From assembly GCF_001424875.1 (NCBI RefSeq), contig NZ_LMCT01000011.1, positions 78,713-142,712 of the forward strand: a DNA stretch of 64,000 nucleotides, in the 5' to 3' direction. The DNA comes from Kitasatospora sp. Root107 (GTDB lineage Bacteria; Actinomycetota; Actinomycetes; Streptomycetales; Streptomycetaceae). A model generated the notes under the pieces. The model ran no database searches and had not been told where the DNA came from. It saw only the letters and a list, made by a program, of their open reading frames with translations. A program made the position numbers and the translations under genes. Each line of letters opens with the position of its first letter. The stretch's first letter is position 1. Shown here piece after piece: positions 17,843 through 26,844 of the stretch.

Positions 17843-17916
17843 GCCGCCGCCCCCTTGTCCGGCCGACTACCTGCCCGGCCCGGGCGGAGGCCAAACAAGG
17901 GGGCGGGACCGGGAGG

Positions 17917-18369
17917 CTAGAGGTCGCGCAGCATGCAGGTCAGCCGGCAGCTGGTGATCCGCTTGCCGGTGTCGTCGGTGATGGCGATCTCGAAGGTGGC
18001 GGCGGTCCGGCCCTTGAACACCGCGGTGGCCACCCCGGTCACCAACCCCGAGGTGGCGGACCGGTGGTGGGTCGCGTTCAGGTCCACGCCGACCGCGTAC
18101 CGGCCGGGTCCGGCGTGCAGCATCGCACCGATCGAGCCCAGCGTCTCCGCCAGGGCGGCCGAGGCCCCGCCGTGCAGCAGCCCGTACGGCTGCTGGTTGC
18201 CCTCCACCGGCATGGTGCCGACCACCCGGTCCGCGCTGGCCTCCACCACCTTGATGCCGAGCCGGTCACCGAGGTGGCCGCCGGAGAAGGTGGCGGGGTC
18301 GACGCCCAGCTTGGCGAAGTGATCGAGGACGTCCTGCGGGACGTTCAGGATCGGGGCCGCGTCGGTCAT
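17917..18369 (-). CDS. PaaI-family hotdog-fold thioesterase
   Basis: A 150-residue single hotdog domain of the PaaI/YdiI acyl-CoA thioesterase family. Conserved features are the active-site HGGASAALAETLGSIGA stretch and the DLNATHHRSATSG strand that lines the CoA site. The reaction is hydrolysis of an acyl- or aryl-CoA; the natural substrate is unknown. The ATG at 18369 has AGGAGCACC upstream, and longer in-frame starts lack a site. It is divergent from polA with a 135-bp shared promoter region. Confidence 0.9.
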   Translation of the reverse strand: MTDAAPILNVPQDVLDHFAKLGVDPATFSGGHLGDRLGIKVVEASADRVVGTMPVEGNQQPYGLLHGGASAALAETLGSIGAMLHAGPGRYAVGVDLNATHHRSATSGLVTGVATAVFKGRTAATFEIAITDDTGKRITSCRLTCMLRDL

Positions 18370-18504
18370 GGTGCTCCTGCCGGTCGAGGGTCTCTGCTCG
18401 TGCTCCCGTGATCGTACGACCGTCGCTCGCGGCGGCAAGAGGTTGTCGGCGGCGGGCCATAGGATCGGTCATCGGCAGAGCAATCGGCAGGAACGGACGT
18501 TGAC

Positions 18505-21249
18505 GTGGCTACGCAGAGTGCAGACAAGAGCGCGCCGGGTGGCGCCGGTTCGGGCGGCCGGCCCCGGCTGATGCTGCTCGACGGGCATTCGATGGCCTAC
18601 CGGGCCTGGTTCGCGCTGCCCGCGGAGAACTTCTCGACCGTCACCGGTCAGACCACCAACGCGATCTACGGCTTCGCCTCGATGCTCGCCAACACCGTGC
18701 GGGACGAGCAGCCCACCCACCTCGCGGTCGCCTTCGACCTCTCCCGGAAGACCTTCCGGTCCGAGGAGTTCCCCGACTACAAGGCCAACCGGGCCAAGAC
18801 GCCGGACGAGTTCAAGAGCCAGATCGGCCTGATCCACGAGCTGCTCGACGCGATGCACATCGCCCGGATGTCCGTCGAGGGCTTCGAGGCGGACGACATC
18901 ATCGCCACCCTGGCCACCGCCGCCGCGGCCGAGGGCTTCGACGTGCTGATCGTCACCGGCGACCGGGACGCGCTCCAGCTGGTCACCGAGCACGTCACGG
19001 TGCTCTACCCGACCAAGGGCGTCTCCGAGCTCACCCGGTACACCCCGGAGAAGGTCGCCGAGAAGTACGGCGTGACGCCCAACCAGTACCCCGACCTGGC
19101 GGCGCTGCGCGGTGACCCGTCGGACAACCTCCCCGGCATCCCCGGGGTCGGCGAGAAGACCGCCGCCAAGTGGGTCAACCAGTTCGGCTCCTTCGACGAG
19201 CTGGTCTCCCGGGCCGACGAGGTCAAGGGCAAGATCGGCGAGAAGCTCCGTGAGCACCTCGACTCGGTCAAGCGCAACCGGGTGCTCACCGAGCTGGTCC
19301 GCACCGTCGAACTCCCGCTCGGTGTGGCCGAGTTGGCCCGTATCCCGTTCGACCGCGAGGCGGTCGGCCAGCTGCTGGAGTCGCTGGAGTTCCGCAACTC
19401 CAACTTCCGCGAGCGGGTCTACGGCGTCGACCCGGCCGGTGCCGAGCTGGCCGAGGAGGTCGCCGCCGCCCCCGGCATCGCGGTCGAGGGCACGCTGCTG
19501 ACCGAGCCCGGCGCGCTGGCCGGCTGGCTGGCCGAGCGGCCCGACGGCCTGATCGCGGTCGCCGCCGTCCACCAGTGGTCGCTCGGCACCGGCGAGGTCG
19601 GCGAGATCGCGCTGGCCGCCGGTGAGACGGCCGCCTGGTTCGACCCGACCCAGCTCGCCGAGCAGGACGAGCGCGCCTTCGCCGACTGGCTCGCCGACGC
19701 CGACCGGCCCAAGGCGCTGCACATCGCCAAGCAGGTCATCCGGGCCTTCGCCGAGCGCAGTTGGACGATCCGCGGCATCGTCGCCGACACCGCACTGGCC
19801 GCCTACCTGGACAAGCCGGGCCGCCGCACCTTCACCCTGGACGTGCTGGCCGAGGAGTACCTGGCCCGCTCGCTCGCCCCCGCCGAGGTGGCCGAGAGCG
19901 GCCAGCTCTCCTTCGACGCCCCCGAGCACGACCCGACGGCCGGCGCGCAGGCGCTGATGGCCCAGGCCCGGGCGGTCCTCGACCTGGCCGCCTTCTTCGA
20001 GACCCGGCTCGCCCAGGTCGGCGCGACCAAGCTGCTGCACGAGATGGAGCTGCCGATCGCCGAGCTGCTGGCCCGGATGGAGCGCACCGGCATCGCCGCT
20101 GACGGCGAGTGGCTCACCACCATCGAGTCGCAGTTCGCCGCCGAGATCCAGCGGGTGGTCGGGGAGGCGCACGCCGCCGCCGGGCACGAGTTCAACCTCG
20201 GCTCGCCCAAGCAGCTCCAGGAGATCCTGTTCGGCGAGCTGGCCCTGCCCAAGACCAAGAAGATCAAGACCGGTTACACCACGGATGCCGACGCGCTGAC
20301 CTGGCTGGCCGGCCAGACCACCAACGAGCTGCCGGTCATCCTGCTCCGCCACCGTGACCAGGCCAAGCTGCGGACGACGGTCGAGGGCCTGCTCAAGACG
20401 GTCTCGCCGAAGGGCCGGATCCACACGACCTTCAACCAGATGGTCGCCGCCACCGGCCGGCTGTCCTCCCAGGACCCGAACCTGCAGAACATCCCGGTCC
20501 GGACGGAGGAGGGCCGGCAGATCCGCCGCGCCTTCGTGGTCGGCGAGGGCTACGAGGCGCTGCTCACCGCCGACTACTCGCAGATCGAGCTCCGGATCAT
20601 GGCCCACCTCTCCGAGGACGCCGCCCTGATCGAGGCCTTCGAGTCCGGCGAGGACCTGCACACCACGGTCGCCTCCCAGGTCTTCGACGTCGAGCCGGAG
20701 GCGGTCGACGCGGAGATGCGGCGCAAGATCAAGGCGATGTCGTACGGGCTGGCGTACGGCCTGTCGGCGTACGGGCTCTCGCAGCAGCTCGGCATCAAGC
20801 CTGGTGAGGCGCAGGGTCTGATGGACACCTACTTCGAGCGCTTCGGCGGGGTCCGCGACTACCTGCACCGGGTGGTCGAGGAGGCCCGTGCGGTCGGCTA
20901 CACCGAGACGCTGCTCGGGCGGCGGCGCTACCTGCCCGACCTCACCAGCGACAACCGGCAGCGGCGGGAGATGGCGGAGCGGATGGCACTCAACGCGCCG
21001 ATCCAGGGCTCCGCGGCGGACATCGTCAAGATCGCGATGCTGAACGTCGACAAGGCGCTGGTGGCGGCCGGGCTTAAGACCCGGATGCTGCTCCAGGTCC
21101 ACGACGAAATCGTGCTCGAACTCGCGCCGGGGGAGCGGAAGCAGGTCGAGGCACTGGTCCGGGAGCAGATGGCCGGGGCCTACCCGCTCCGCGCCCCGCT
21201 CGACGTCTCGGTCGGCGTGGGCGCCAACTGGGAAGAGGCCGCGCACTAG
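18505..21249 (+). CDS. polA: DNA polymerase I
   Basis: A 914-residue polymerase for Okazaki-fragment maturation and repair. The N-terminal 5' nuclease has LDGHSMAYRAW, YKANRAKTPDEF and the helix-hairpin-helix GDPSDNLPGIPGVG. The middle exonuclease-like domain (about 330-490) lacks the DxE catalytic motif, as in other actinobacterial PolA, so proofreading is probably absent. The polymerase domain has motif A DYSQIELRIMAHL, motif B RRKIKAMSYGLAYGLSAYG and motif C QVHDEIVLE. The start is a GTG with AGGAACGG upstream. The transcript runs into the inverted repeat at 21265-21380. Confidence 0.97.
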   Translation: MATQSADKSAPGGAGSGGRPRLMLLDGHSMAYRAWFALPAENFSTVTGQTTNAIYGFASMLANTVRDEQPTHLAVAFDLSRKTFRSEEFPDYKANRAKTPDEFKSQIGLIHELLDAMHIARMSVEGFEADDIIATLATAAAAEGFDVLIVTGDRDALQLVTEHVTVLYPTKGVSELTRYTPEKVAEKYGVTPNQYPDLAALRGDPSDNLPGIPGVGEKTAAKWVNQFGSFDELVSRADEVKGKIGEKLREHLDSVKRNRVLTELVRTVELPLGVAELARIPFDREAVGQLLESLEFRNSNFRERVYGVDPAGAELAEEVAAAPGIAVEGTLLTEPGALAGWLAERPDGLIAVAAVHQWSLGTGEVGEIALAAGETAAWFDPTQLAEQDERAFADWLADADRPKALHIAKQVIRAFAERSWTIRGIVADTALAAYLDKPGRRTFTLDVLAEEYLARSLAPAEVAESGQLSFDAPEHDPTAGAQALMAQARAVLDLAAFFETRLAQVGATKLLHEMELPIAELLARMERTGIAADGEWLTTIESQFAAEIQRVVGEAHAAAGHEFNLGSPKQLQEILFGELALPKTKKIKTGYTTDADALTWLAGQTTNELPVILLRHRDQAKLRTTVEGLLKTVSPKGRIHTTFNQMVAATGRLSSQDPNLQNIPVRTEEGRQIRRAFVVGEGYEALLTADYSQIELRIMAHLSEDAALIEAFESGEDLHTTVASQVFDVEPEAVDAEMRRKIKAMSYGLAYGLSAYGLSQQLGIKPGEAQGLMDTYFERFGGVRDYLHRVVEEARAVGYTETLLGRRRYLPDLTSDNRQRREMAERMALNAPIQGSAADIVKIAMLNVDKALVAAGLKTRMLLQVHDEIVLELAPGERKQVEALVREQMAGAYPLRAPLDVSVGVGANWEEAAH

Positions 21250-21264
21250 GTGAGTCGGCACACG

Positions 21265-21380
21265 CCAGGGGCTCGGGGAACTGCGACGCCGACCCGTGCA
21301 AGGTGATCGTCGCGTAAGTGGTCAGGCACTTTTGCAGTGACCCGCACGCCAGATCTCCTCGCAGTTCCCCGAGCCCCTGG
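21265..21380. repeat. 22-bp inverted repeat (72 bp apart) between polA and hrpB
   Basis: Two perfect 22-bp arms, CCAGGGGCTCGGGGAACTGCGA at 21265-21286 and its reverse complement at 21359-21380, enclose 72 bp. The arms resemble the GGGGCGCGGGGAACTGCGC motif that, from memory, recurs in many streptomycete intergenic regions between convergent genes. As RNA it would form a long stem closing a large loop and may act as a bidirectional terminator. Confidence 0.85.
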
Positions 21381-21403
21381 ACCGTAGATGCTCAAGCGCC
21401 TGC

Positions 21404-23899
21404 CTACTTTCTGGGGTTGGCGCGACGCGTCGGTGCTGCGGTGGTGGGGTCCTCGGGCCAGGGGTGGCGGGGGTAGCGGCCGCGGAGGTCGGCTCGGACG
21501 GCCTTGTAGCCCTCGCGCCAGAAGGTGGCGAGGTCGCCGGTGACGGCGGCCGGGCGGCCGGCGGGGGAGAGCAGATGGACCGTCAGCGGCACCCGCCCGC
21601 CCGCCAGGGCCGGTGCGGCCTGCCAGCCGAAGAGTTCCTGGAGCTTCACCGCGAGCACCGGCCGGTCCCCGGAGTAGTCCACCCGGATCTTCGAGCCGGT
21701 CGGCACCGTGATCCGCTCAGGCGCCAGCTCCTCCAGTCGGCCGGCCTCGCCGGTCGCCCAGGGCAGCAGCCGCTGCAACGCCCCGGCCACGTCGATCCGT
21801 TCGAGGTCGGCCCGGCGGCGGGCCCGGGACAACTCGGGCTCCAGCCAGTCGCCCGACGCCAGTGCGACATCGCTCACGTCCGGCCAGGCTCCACCCAACT
21901 CCCGGTGCAGGAAGGCAAGTCGGGCCCGCAGTGCGGCCGCGTCCGGCGTCCAGCGGAGCAGTGCGCCGACTCCCTCCCGGGCCAGCCCGTCCAGCAGGGC
22001 CGCCCGCACCAGCGAGCGGTCGGGCTTGGCCAGTGGCGCCGCCGCCAGCTCGATCGCGCCGAGCGAGGCAACCCGACGGGCCGTCAACTCCCCCTGCCGG
22101 ACCGACCATTCGACCTCCTCGCGCTCCGTCAGCAGGGCCGCGCCGGCCTGTCGGGCGGTCGCCTCGTCCAACGCCACCGCCAGCCGGATCCGCGCCGACG
22201 GCGAACCGGCGGGGCGGTCCGCGACGGCCACCGCGATCCACTCCGACCCGGCCAGGCGTGAGCCCGTACCCAGCTCGGCGGCGGTCCCGGCGGCCATCAG
22301 GTAAGGGCCGTCGGTGCTGCGGGCCCTGGCCACCCGCTCGGGGTAGGCCAGCGCCACTACAAGGCCTGCTGCCCGGGCGTCCGGCGGGCCGGTGTCGGGG
22401 ACGTCCACCAGTCGCCGCAGGCGCCGGGTCTCGTCCTTCCAGCGCCGCGCGTACGGGTCGTCGGAGGCGGACCTGACCCGGCGCCAGACCTCCGACAGGT
22501 CGTCACCGAAGGCCCGGGGCGGCTCCTCCGAGAGCAGCGCGACCACCTCGGCGGCCCGGCGCGCGCCGACCAGCTCGGCGCCGTCCAGCAGGGCGCGCGC
22601 CAGCCGGGGGTGCAGCCCGCTCCGGACGATCCGCTGCCCGCGTGCGGTGGCCCGGCCGTCCTGGTCCACCGCGCCGAGGCCGGTCAGCACCCGCCGGGCG
22701 GCGGCCATCGCCCCGCCCGGCGGCCGGTCCGGCAGGGCGAGTCCGGTCGCGTCCGGATCGCCCCAGCAGGCGGCCTGGAGGGCGAAGGAGGTCAGCTCGG
22801 CCTGGGCGATCTCCGGGGTCGGGAAGGGGGCGGTGAGGGCGTCCTCGGCCTCGGCCCAGCACCGGTAGACCACCCCGGGCGCCTCCCGCCCGGCCCGCCC
22901 GGCGCGCTGCCGGGCAGCCGCCAGCGAGGCCCGTACAGTGACCAACCCGGCCAGTCCGCGGGCATGGTCGGTGCGCGGCTCGCGGGCCAGCCCGGAGTCC
23001 ACCACCACCCGGACGCCCGGCACGGTCAGCGAGGACTCGGCGACCGAGGTGGCCAGGATCACCCGCCGTCCGGTGCCGGGCGAGAGGGCGGCGTCCTGGA
23101 CCGCCTGCGGAGCCTGCCCGTGCAGCTGCAGCACCTCCACCGAGGTCCCCAACTGCCCGGCCACCCAGGCGATTTCGCCGACCCCGGGCAGGAAGCAGAG
23201 CACGTCCCCGGCCCGCTCGGCCAGCGCCCGTCGCACCGTGCCGGCCACGTGCTCCAGCAGCAGCGGGTCGGTCCTGGTGCCCTGCGGCGGCTTGACCCCG
23301 CGCGGCGGCGGGGCCCAGACCACCTCGACCGGATGGGCGACGCCGTGCGCCTCCACCACCGGTGCACCGCCCAGCAGTTCGGCCCAGGCGGCGGTGTCCG
23401 AGGTGGCCGAGGCGCAGACGATCTGGAGCTCGGGCCGCAGGGTGGCCCGGACGTCCAGCAGGAAGGCGAGCGCGGTGTCGGCGTCCAGGTGGCGTTCGTG
23501 GCACTCGTCCAGCACCACCACGTCCACGCCCGTCAACTCCTGGTCGCGCTGCAGGCGTTGCAGCAGCACACCGGTGGTGACCACCTCGACCACGGTGCCG
23601 GGACCGGCCCGTCGCTCCCCACGCACCGTCAGGCCGACCTGCTCGCCGACCGCCGTACCGAGCAGCCAGGCCATCCGCCGCGCGGCGGCCCGCACCGCGA
23701 GCCGTCGGGGCTCGGCCACCAGCACCCGCCGGGCCGGGCCCGGCAGGGCGTCCACCAGCCCGGCCAGGGCGAGCGGCACCAGGGTGGTCTTGCCCGTCCC
23801 GGGCGGCGCCGCGAGCACGGCGACGCCCTCATTGGCCAGCGCCCGCTGCAGGGCGGGTACGGCGGTGCGGACCGGCAGTTCGAGCCCGACGGAGCGCAC
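21404..23899 (-). CDS. hrpB: ATP-dependent helicase HrpB
   Basis: An 831-residue DEAH/RHA-type helicase. Motif I is APPGTGKTTLVPLA near residue 35, motif II is DECHERH, motif III is ASATSD, and motif VI is QRAGRAGREAPGVVYRCW. The HrpB C-terminal domain is recognisable by WLEPELSRARRRADLERIDV and IRVDYSGDRPVLAVKLQELFGW. The cellular role of HrpB in actinobacteria is unclear, RNA or ribosome remodelling being likely. It starts at a GTG 3 bp after the upstream methyltransferase stop, so the two form an operon. Confidence 0.94.
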   Translation of the reverse strand: MRSVGLELPVRTAVPALQRALANEGVAVLAAPPGTGKTTLVPLALAGLVDALPGPARRVLVAEPRRLAVRAAARRMAWLLGTAVGEQVGLTVRGERRAGPGTVVEVVTTGVLLQRLQRDQELTGVDVVVLDECHERHLDADTALAFLLDVRATLRPELQIVCASATSDTAAWAELLGGAPVVEAHGVAHPVEVVWAPPPRGVKPPQGTRTDPLLLEHVAGTVRRALAERAGDVLCFLPGVGEIAWVAGQLGTSVEVLQLHGQAPQAVQDAALSPGTGRRVILATSVAESSLTVPGVRVVVDSGLAREPRTDHARGLAGLVTVRASLAAARQRAGRAGREAPGVVYRCWAEAEDALTAPFPTPEIAQAELTSFALQAACWGDPDATGLALPDRPPGGAMAAARRVLTGLGAVDQDGRATARGQRIVRSGLHPRLARALLDGAELVGARRAAEVVALLSEEPPRAFGDDLSEVWRRVRSASDDPYARRWKDETRRLRRLVDVPDTGPPDARAAGLVVALAYPERVARARSTDGPYLMAAGTAAELGTGSRLAGSEWIAVAVADRPAGSPSARIRLAVALDEATARQAGAALLTEREEVEWSVRQGELTARRVASLGAIELAAAPLAKPDRSLVRAALLDGLAREGVGALLRWTPDAAALRARLAFLHRELGGAWPDVSDVALASGDWLEPELSRARRRADLERIDVAGALQRLLPWATGEAGRLEELAPERITVPTGSKIRVDYSGDRPVLAVKLQELFGWQAAPALAGGRVPLTVHLLSPAGRPAAVTGDLATFWREGYKAVRADLRGRYPRHPWPEDPTTAAPTRRANPRK

Positions 23900-23902
23900 C
23901 GG

Positions 23903-24775
23903 TCAGCCCCGTTCCGCCACGAAGATCGCGGTCCCGGGGAACAGCTCGCCGCGCAGCGGGCTCCAGCCGCCCCAGGTCTGCTCCAGCCCCTCGGGCCACT
24001 CCGGCTCGACCAGGTCCAGCAGCCGGAAGCCGGCCCCGACCAGCTCGCGCACCCGGTCCCCGAGCGTGCGGTGGTGCTCGACGTAGGTGGCCCGCCCCTC
24101 GGCGTCCTGCTCGACGTACGGCGTGCGGTCGAAGTACGAGGAGCCCGCGGTCAGCCCCTCCTCGCCCGGCTCGTCCGGGAAGGCCCAGCGGATCGGGTGG
24201 GTGACCGAGAAGACCCAGCGCGCCCCCGGGCGCAGCACCCGGTGCACCTCGCGCATCAGCGCGGCGGTGTCGGCGCTGAACGGCACCGCCCCGTACGCCG
24301 AGCAGGCCAGGTCGAAGGAGCCGTCCGCGAACGGCAGCACCGCCCCGTCGGCCTGCACCACCGCGATCGGCTCGTTGCCCCGGCCGAGGTCGATCCGGCG
24401 GGAGTGCTGGAGCTGGCGGTAGGAGATGTCCAGCGCGACCGGGCGGGCGCCCTGGGCGGCCAGCCAGCGCGAGCACTGGGCGGCCCCGGACCCGATCTCC
24501 AGCACCTGGGCACCCGGCAGCGACGCGGCCGGGCCGAGCAGCCGGACCTCGGCCTCGTCCACGCCCTCGGGGCACCAGGTGAAGCGGTCGTCGCCGAGGA
24601 ACTCGCCGTGCTCGTCCTGGTAGTCGTCGGCGTTCCGGTCCCACCAGAGCCGGCTGGCCCGGCTGGACTCACCGGCCTCGGCGTCCCGGCGGAGGGCGTC
24701 GTCCTCGTCCTCCTCGGGCAGGTCGGCGGGAGCAAGATCGTCCGGGTCGAAGGCGGGGGTGGTGGCCAAGGTCAT
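23903..24775 (-). CDS. SAM-dependent class I methyltransferase
   Basis: A 290-residue methyltransferase. The N-terminus is acidic (LPEEDEDDALRRD), then the SAM-binding motif I LEIGSGAAQCSRWLA, motif II around ALDISYRQLQ, acidic VQADGAVLPFADGSFDLA and HRVLRPGARWVFSVTHPI. The substrate is unknown; proteins of this group are broadly conserved beside rpsA in streptomycetes (from memory). The ATG has no strong ribosome site, and TACCCT lies 14 bp upstream as a possible -10, giving a very short leader. It is the first gene of an operon with hrpB. Confidence 0.9.
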   Translation of the reverse strand: MTLATTPAFDPDDLAPADLPEEDEDDALRRDAEAGESSRASRLWWDRNADDYQDEHGEFLGDDRFTWCPEGVDEAEVRLLGPAASLPGAQVLEIGSGAAQCSRWLAAQGARPVALDISYRQLQHSRRIDLGRGNEPIAVVQADGAVLPFADGSFDLACSAYGAVPFSADTAALMREVHRVLRPGARWVFSVTHPIRWAFPDEPGEEGLTAGSSYFDRTPYVEQDAEGRATYVEHHRTLGDRVRELVGAGFRLLDLVEPEWPEGLEQTWGGWSPLRGELFPGTAIFVAERG

Positions 24776-25190
24776 AGAGCCCGTCGCGTAGGGTATGGAC
24801 TGCGGAAGCGCTGCTGTCGCGAAACCGGAGCCGCAAGGTACCGGGTCGTGACCGTGGCATCCGGGGAGAGGCCCCTGCGGCTGCCATCGCGAGATGCGCA
24901 GTCGGAGGATATGGCCTGATCCATCCCGATCTCCACCGTCTCGCCCTCTTCGGCGTTGACCGTGCCGGGCTGGCCCCGTATGCTACAAGTTGCGCTGCGG
25001 GCCTGCGCGCCTCGGACGGAGCAGGTCGCGCTCGCATCTGTCGAAGACCCCACGGTCGCAAGACGGACACCTTCTGGCTAGCCGGAATGGTGAGCCGTGT
25101 TCTTGGCTGTCCGGCTTTCGGTGGGAGCGATACGGGCCCTCCGCGTGGCAGTACCTACGATTTCTTGTCCGCACCGGAGCCCTTTTCCTA
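24776..25190 (+). promoter_or_regulatory. rpsA upstream region and long 5' leader
   Basis: 415 bp without a gene. The left part holds the start region of the methyltransferase gene on the minus strand. The right part carries the rpsA promoter at 24956 and about 200 nt of predicted leader. An imperfect hairpin around CACCTTCTGGCT and AGCCGGAATGGTG lies in the leader, and GGAG at 25176-25179 is the likely ribosome site. The leader could be read in frame into rpsA, but homologous proteins begin at 25191. Confidence 0.6.
24956..24984 (+). promoter_or_regulatory. Strong sigma-A/HrdB-type promoter for rpsA
   Basis: TTGACC at 24956-24961, a 17-bp spacer and TATGCT at 24979-24984, close to consensus for housekeeping sigma factor. 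The predicted transcript would start near 24991, leaving about 200 nt of leader. Confidence 0.8.
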
Positions 25191-26684
25191 ATGACGACCC
25201 CCATCACCGACACCTCTGTCAGCACCACCCCGCAGGTCGCGATCAACGACATCGGCGACGCGGCAGCTTTCCTCGCGGCGATCGACGAGACCATCAAGTA
25301 CTTCAACGATGGCGACATCGTCGAGGGCATCATCGTGAAGGTCGACCGTGACGAGGTCCTCCTCGACATCGGTTACAAGACCGAGGGTGTCATCCCCTCC
25401 CGCGAGCTCTCGATCAAGCACGACGTCGACCCGCACGAGGTCGTCAAGGTCGGTGACGAGATCGAGGCCCTGGTTCTCCAGAAGGAGGACAAGGAGGGTC
25501 GTCTGATCCTGTCCAAGAAGCGCGCACAGTACGAGCGCGCCTGGGGCACGATCGAGAAGATCAAGGAAGAGGACGGGATCGTCACCGGTACCGTCATCGA
25601 GGTCGTCAAGGGTGGTCTCATCCTCGACATCGGCCTCCGTGGCTTCCTGCCGGCCTCGCTCGTCGAGATGCGCCGCGTCCGCGACCTCCAGCCCTACGTG
25701 GGCAAGGAGCTCGAGGCCAAGATCATCGAGCTGGACAAGAACCGCAACAACGTGGTCCTGTCCCGCCGTGCCTGGCTGGAGCAGACCCAGAGCGAGGTCC
25801 GTCAGACCTTCCTCACCACCCTGCAGAAGGGTCAGGTGCGCTCCGGCGTCGTCTCCTCGATCGTCAACTTCGGTGCCTTCGTGGACCTGGGTGGCGTCGA
25901 CGGTCTCGTTCACGTCTCCGAGCTGTCCTGGAAGCACATCGACCACCCGTCCGAGGTTGTCGAGGTCGGCCAGGAGGTCACCGTCGAGGTTCTCGACGTT
26001 GACATGGACCGCGAGCGCGTCTCCCTGTCGCTGAAGGCGACCCAGGAGGACCCGTGGCAGCAGTTCGCCCGGACGCACCAGATCGGTCAGGTCGTCCCCG
26101 GTAAGGTCACCAAGCTCGTTCCGTTCGGTGCGTTCGTGCGCGTCGACGAGGGCATCGAGGGCCTGGTCCACATCTCCGAGCTGGCCGAGCGCCACGTGGA
26201 GATCCCGGAGCAGGTCGTCCAGGTCGGCGACGAGATCTTCGTCAAGGTCATCGACATCGACCTCGAGCGTCGCCGGATCAGCCTGTCGCTGAAGCAGGCC
26301 AACGAGGCCCTCGGTGCGGACGCGGCCACGGCCGAGTTCGACCCGACCCTCTACGGCATGGCTGCCTCGTACGACGACGCGGGCAACTACATCTACCCGG
26401 AGGGCTTCGACCCCGAGGCCAACGACTGGCTCGAGGGCTTCGAGAAGCAGCGTGAGGCCTGGGAGGCCCAGTACGCCGAGGCGCAGTCGCGCTTCGAGTC
26501 GCACCAGGCCCAGGTCATCAAGAGCCGTGAGGCCGACGCCGAGGCCGCTGCCGAGAGTGGCGAGGCCGTTGTCGCCGCCGCCGGTGGCTCGTACTCCTCC
26601 AGCAGCGACGAGGGCTCCGGCGCTCTCGCTTCGGACGAGGCGCTCGCCGCGCTGCGCGAGAAGCTGGCCGGTGGCCAGAGCTGA
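25191..26684 (+). CDS. rpsA: 30S ribosomal protein S1
   Basis: A 497-residue S1 protein that binds mRNA on the small ribosomal subunit. Four S1/OB domains are visible: about 36-105 (GDIVEGIIVKVDRDEVLLDI), 120-188, 209-277 (GQVRSGVVSSIVNFGAFVDL) and 294-363 (GQVVPGKVTKLVPFGAFVRV). This is the actinobacterial four-domain form with an acidic, Ala/Ser-rich C-terminal tail. The start MTTPITDTS matches family members. Codon use is strongly biased, as expected for high expression. The transcript ends at the hairpin at 26717. Confidence 0.97.
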   Translation: MTTPITDTSVSTTPQVAINDIGDAAAFLAAIDETIKYFNDGDIVEGIIVKVDRDEVLLDIGYKTEGVIPSRELSIKHDVDPHEVVKVGDEIEALVLQKEDKEGRLILSKKRAQYERAWGTIEKIKEEDGIVTGTVIEVVKGGLILDIGLRGFLPASLVEMRRVRDLQPYVGKELEAKIIELDKNRNNVVLSRRAWLEQTQSEVRQTFLTTLQKGQVRSGVVSSIVNFGAFVDLGGVDGLVHVSELSWKHIDHPSEVVEVGQEVTVEVLDVDMDRERVSLSLKATQEDPWQQFARTHQIGQVVPGKVTKLVPFGAFVRVDEGIEGLVHISELAERHVEIPEQVVQVGDEIFVKVIDIDLERRRISLSLKQANEALGADAATAEFDPTLYGMAASYDDAGNYIYPEGFDPEANDWLEGFEKQREAWEAQYAEAQSRFESHQAQVIKSREADAEAAAESGEAVVAAAGGSYSSSSDEGSGALASDEALAALREKLAGGQS

Positions 26685-26716
26685 TCTCATCCTCATCACT
26701 GAGGGTTAGTCACTGA

Positions 26717-26753
26717 CGAACCCCCCGTCCCGGTTCCCGGGACGGGGGGTTCG
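26717..26753 (+). terminator. Rho-independent-type terminator after rpsA
   Basis: A perfect 17-bp stem (CGAACCCCCCGTCCCGG and complement) with a TTC loop, 32 bp after the rpsA stop, followed by TTCGTGT. Confidence 0.9.
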
Positions 26754-26844
26754 TTCGTGTGAGATGGAACTCCGGCTGCGGGTATAGGGCATTGGTGCGT
26801 TTACGCCTAGCTTTGAGGGGAACTGCCCGAAAGGCTACGCACAT

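Noticed and set aside
18469-21261. 930-codon minus-strand frame across polA
   Set aside because: Antisense mirror of polA produced by third-position GC bias; the plus strand has all polymerase motifs.
22610-24919. 769-codon plus-strand frame over hrpB and the methyltransferase
   Set aside because: Crosses two real genes on the other strand and has Arg/Gly/His-rich low-complexity sequence.
24990-25190. In-frame upstream extension of rpsA
   Set aside because: Family proteins start at MTT..., the extension is Arg/Ser-rich and unlike S1, and the predicted transcript start lies at about its beginning.
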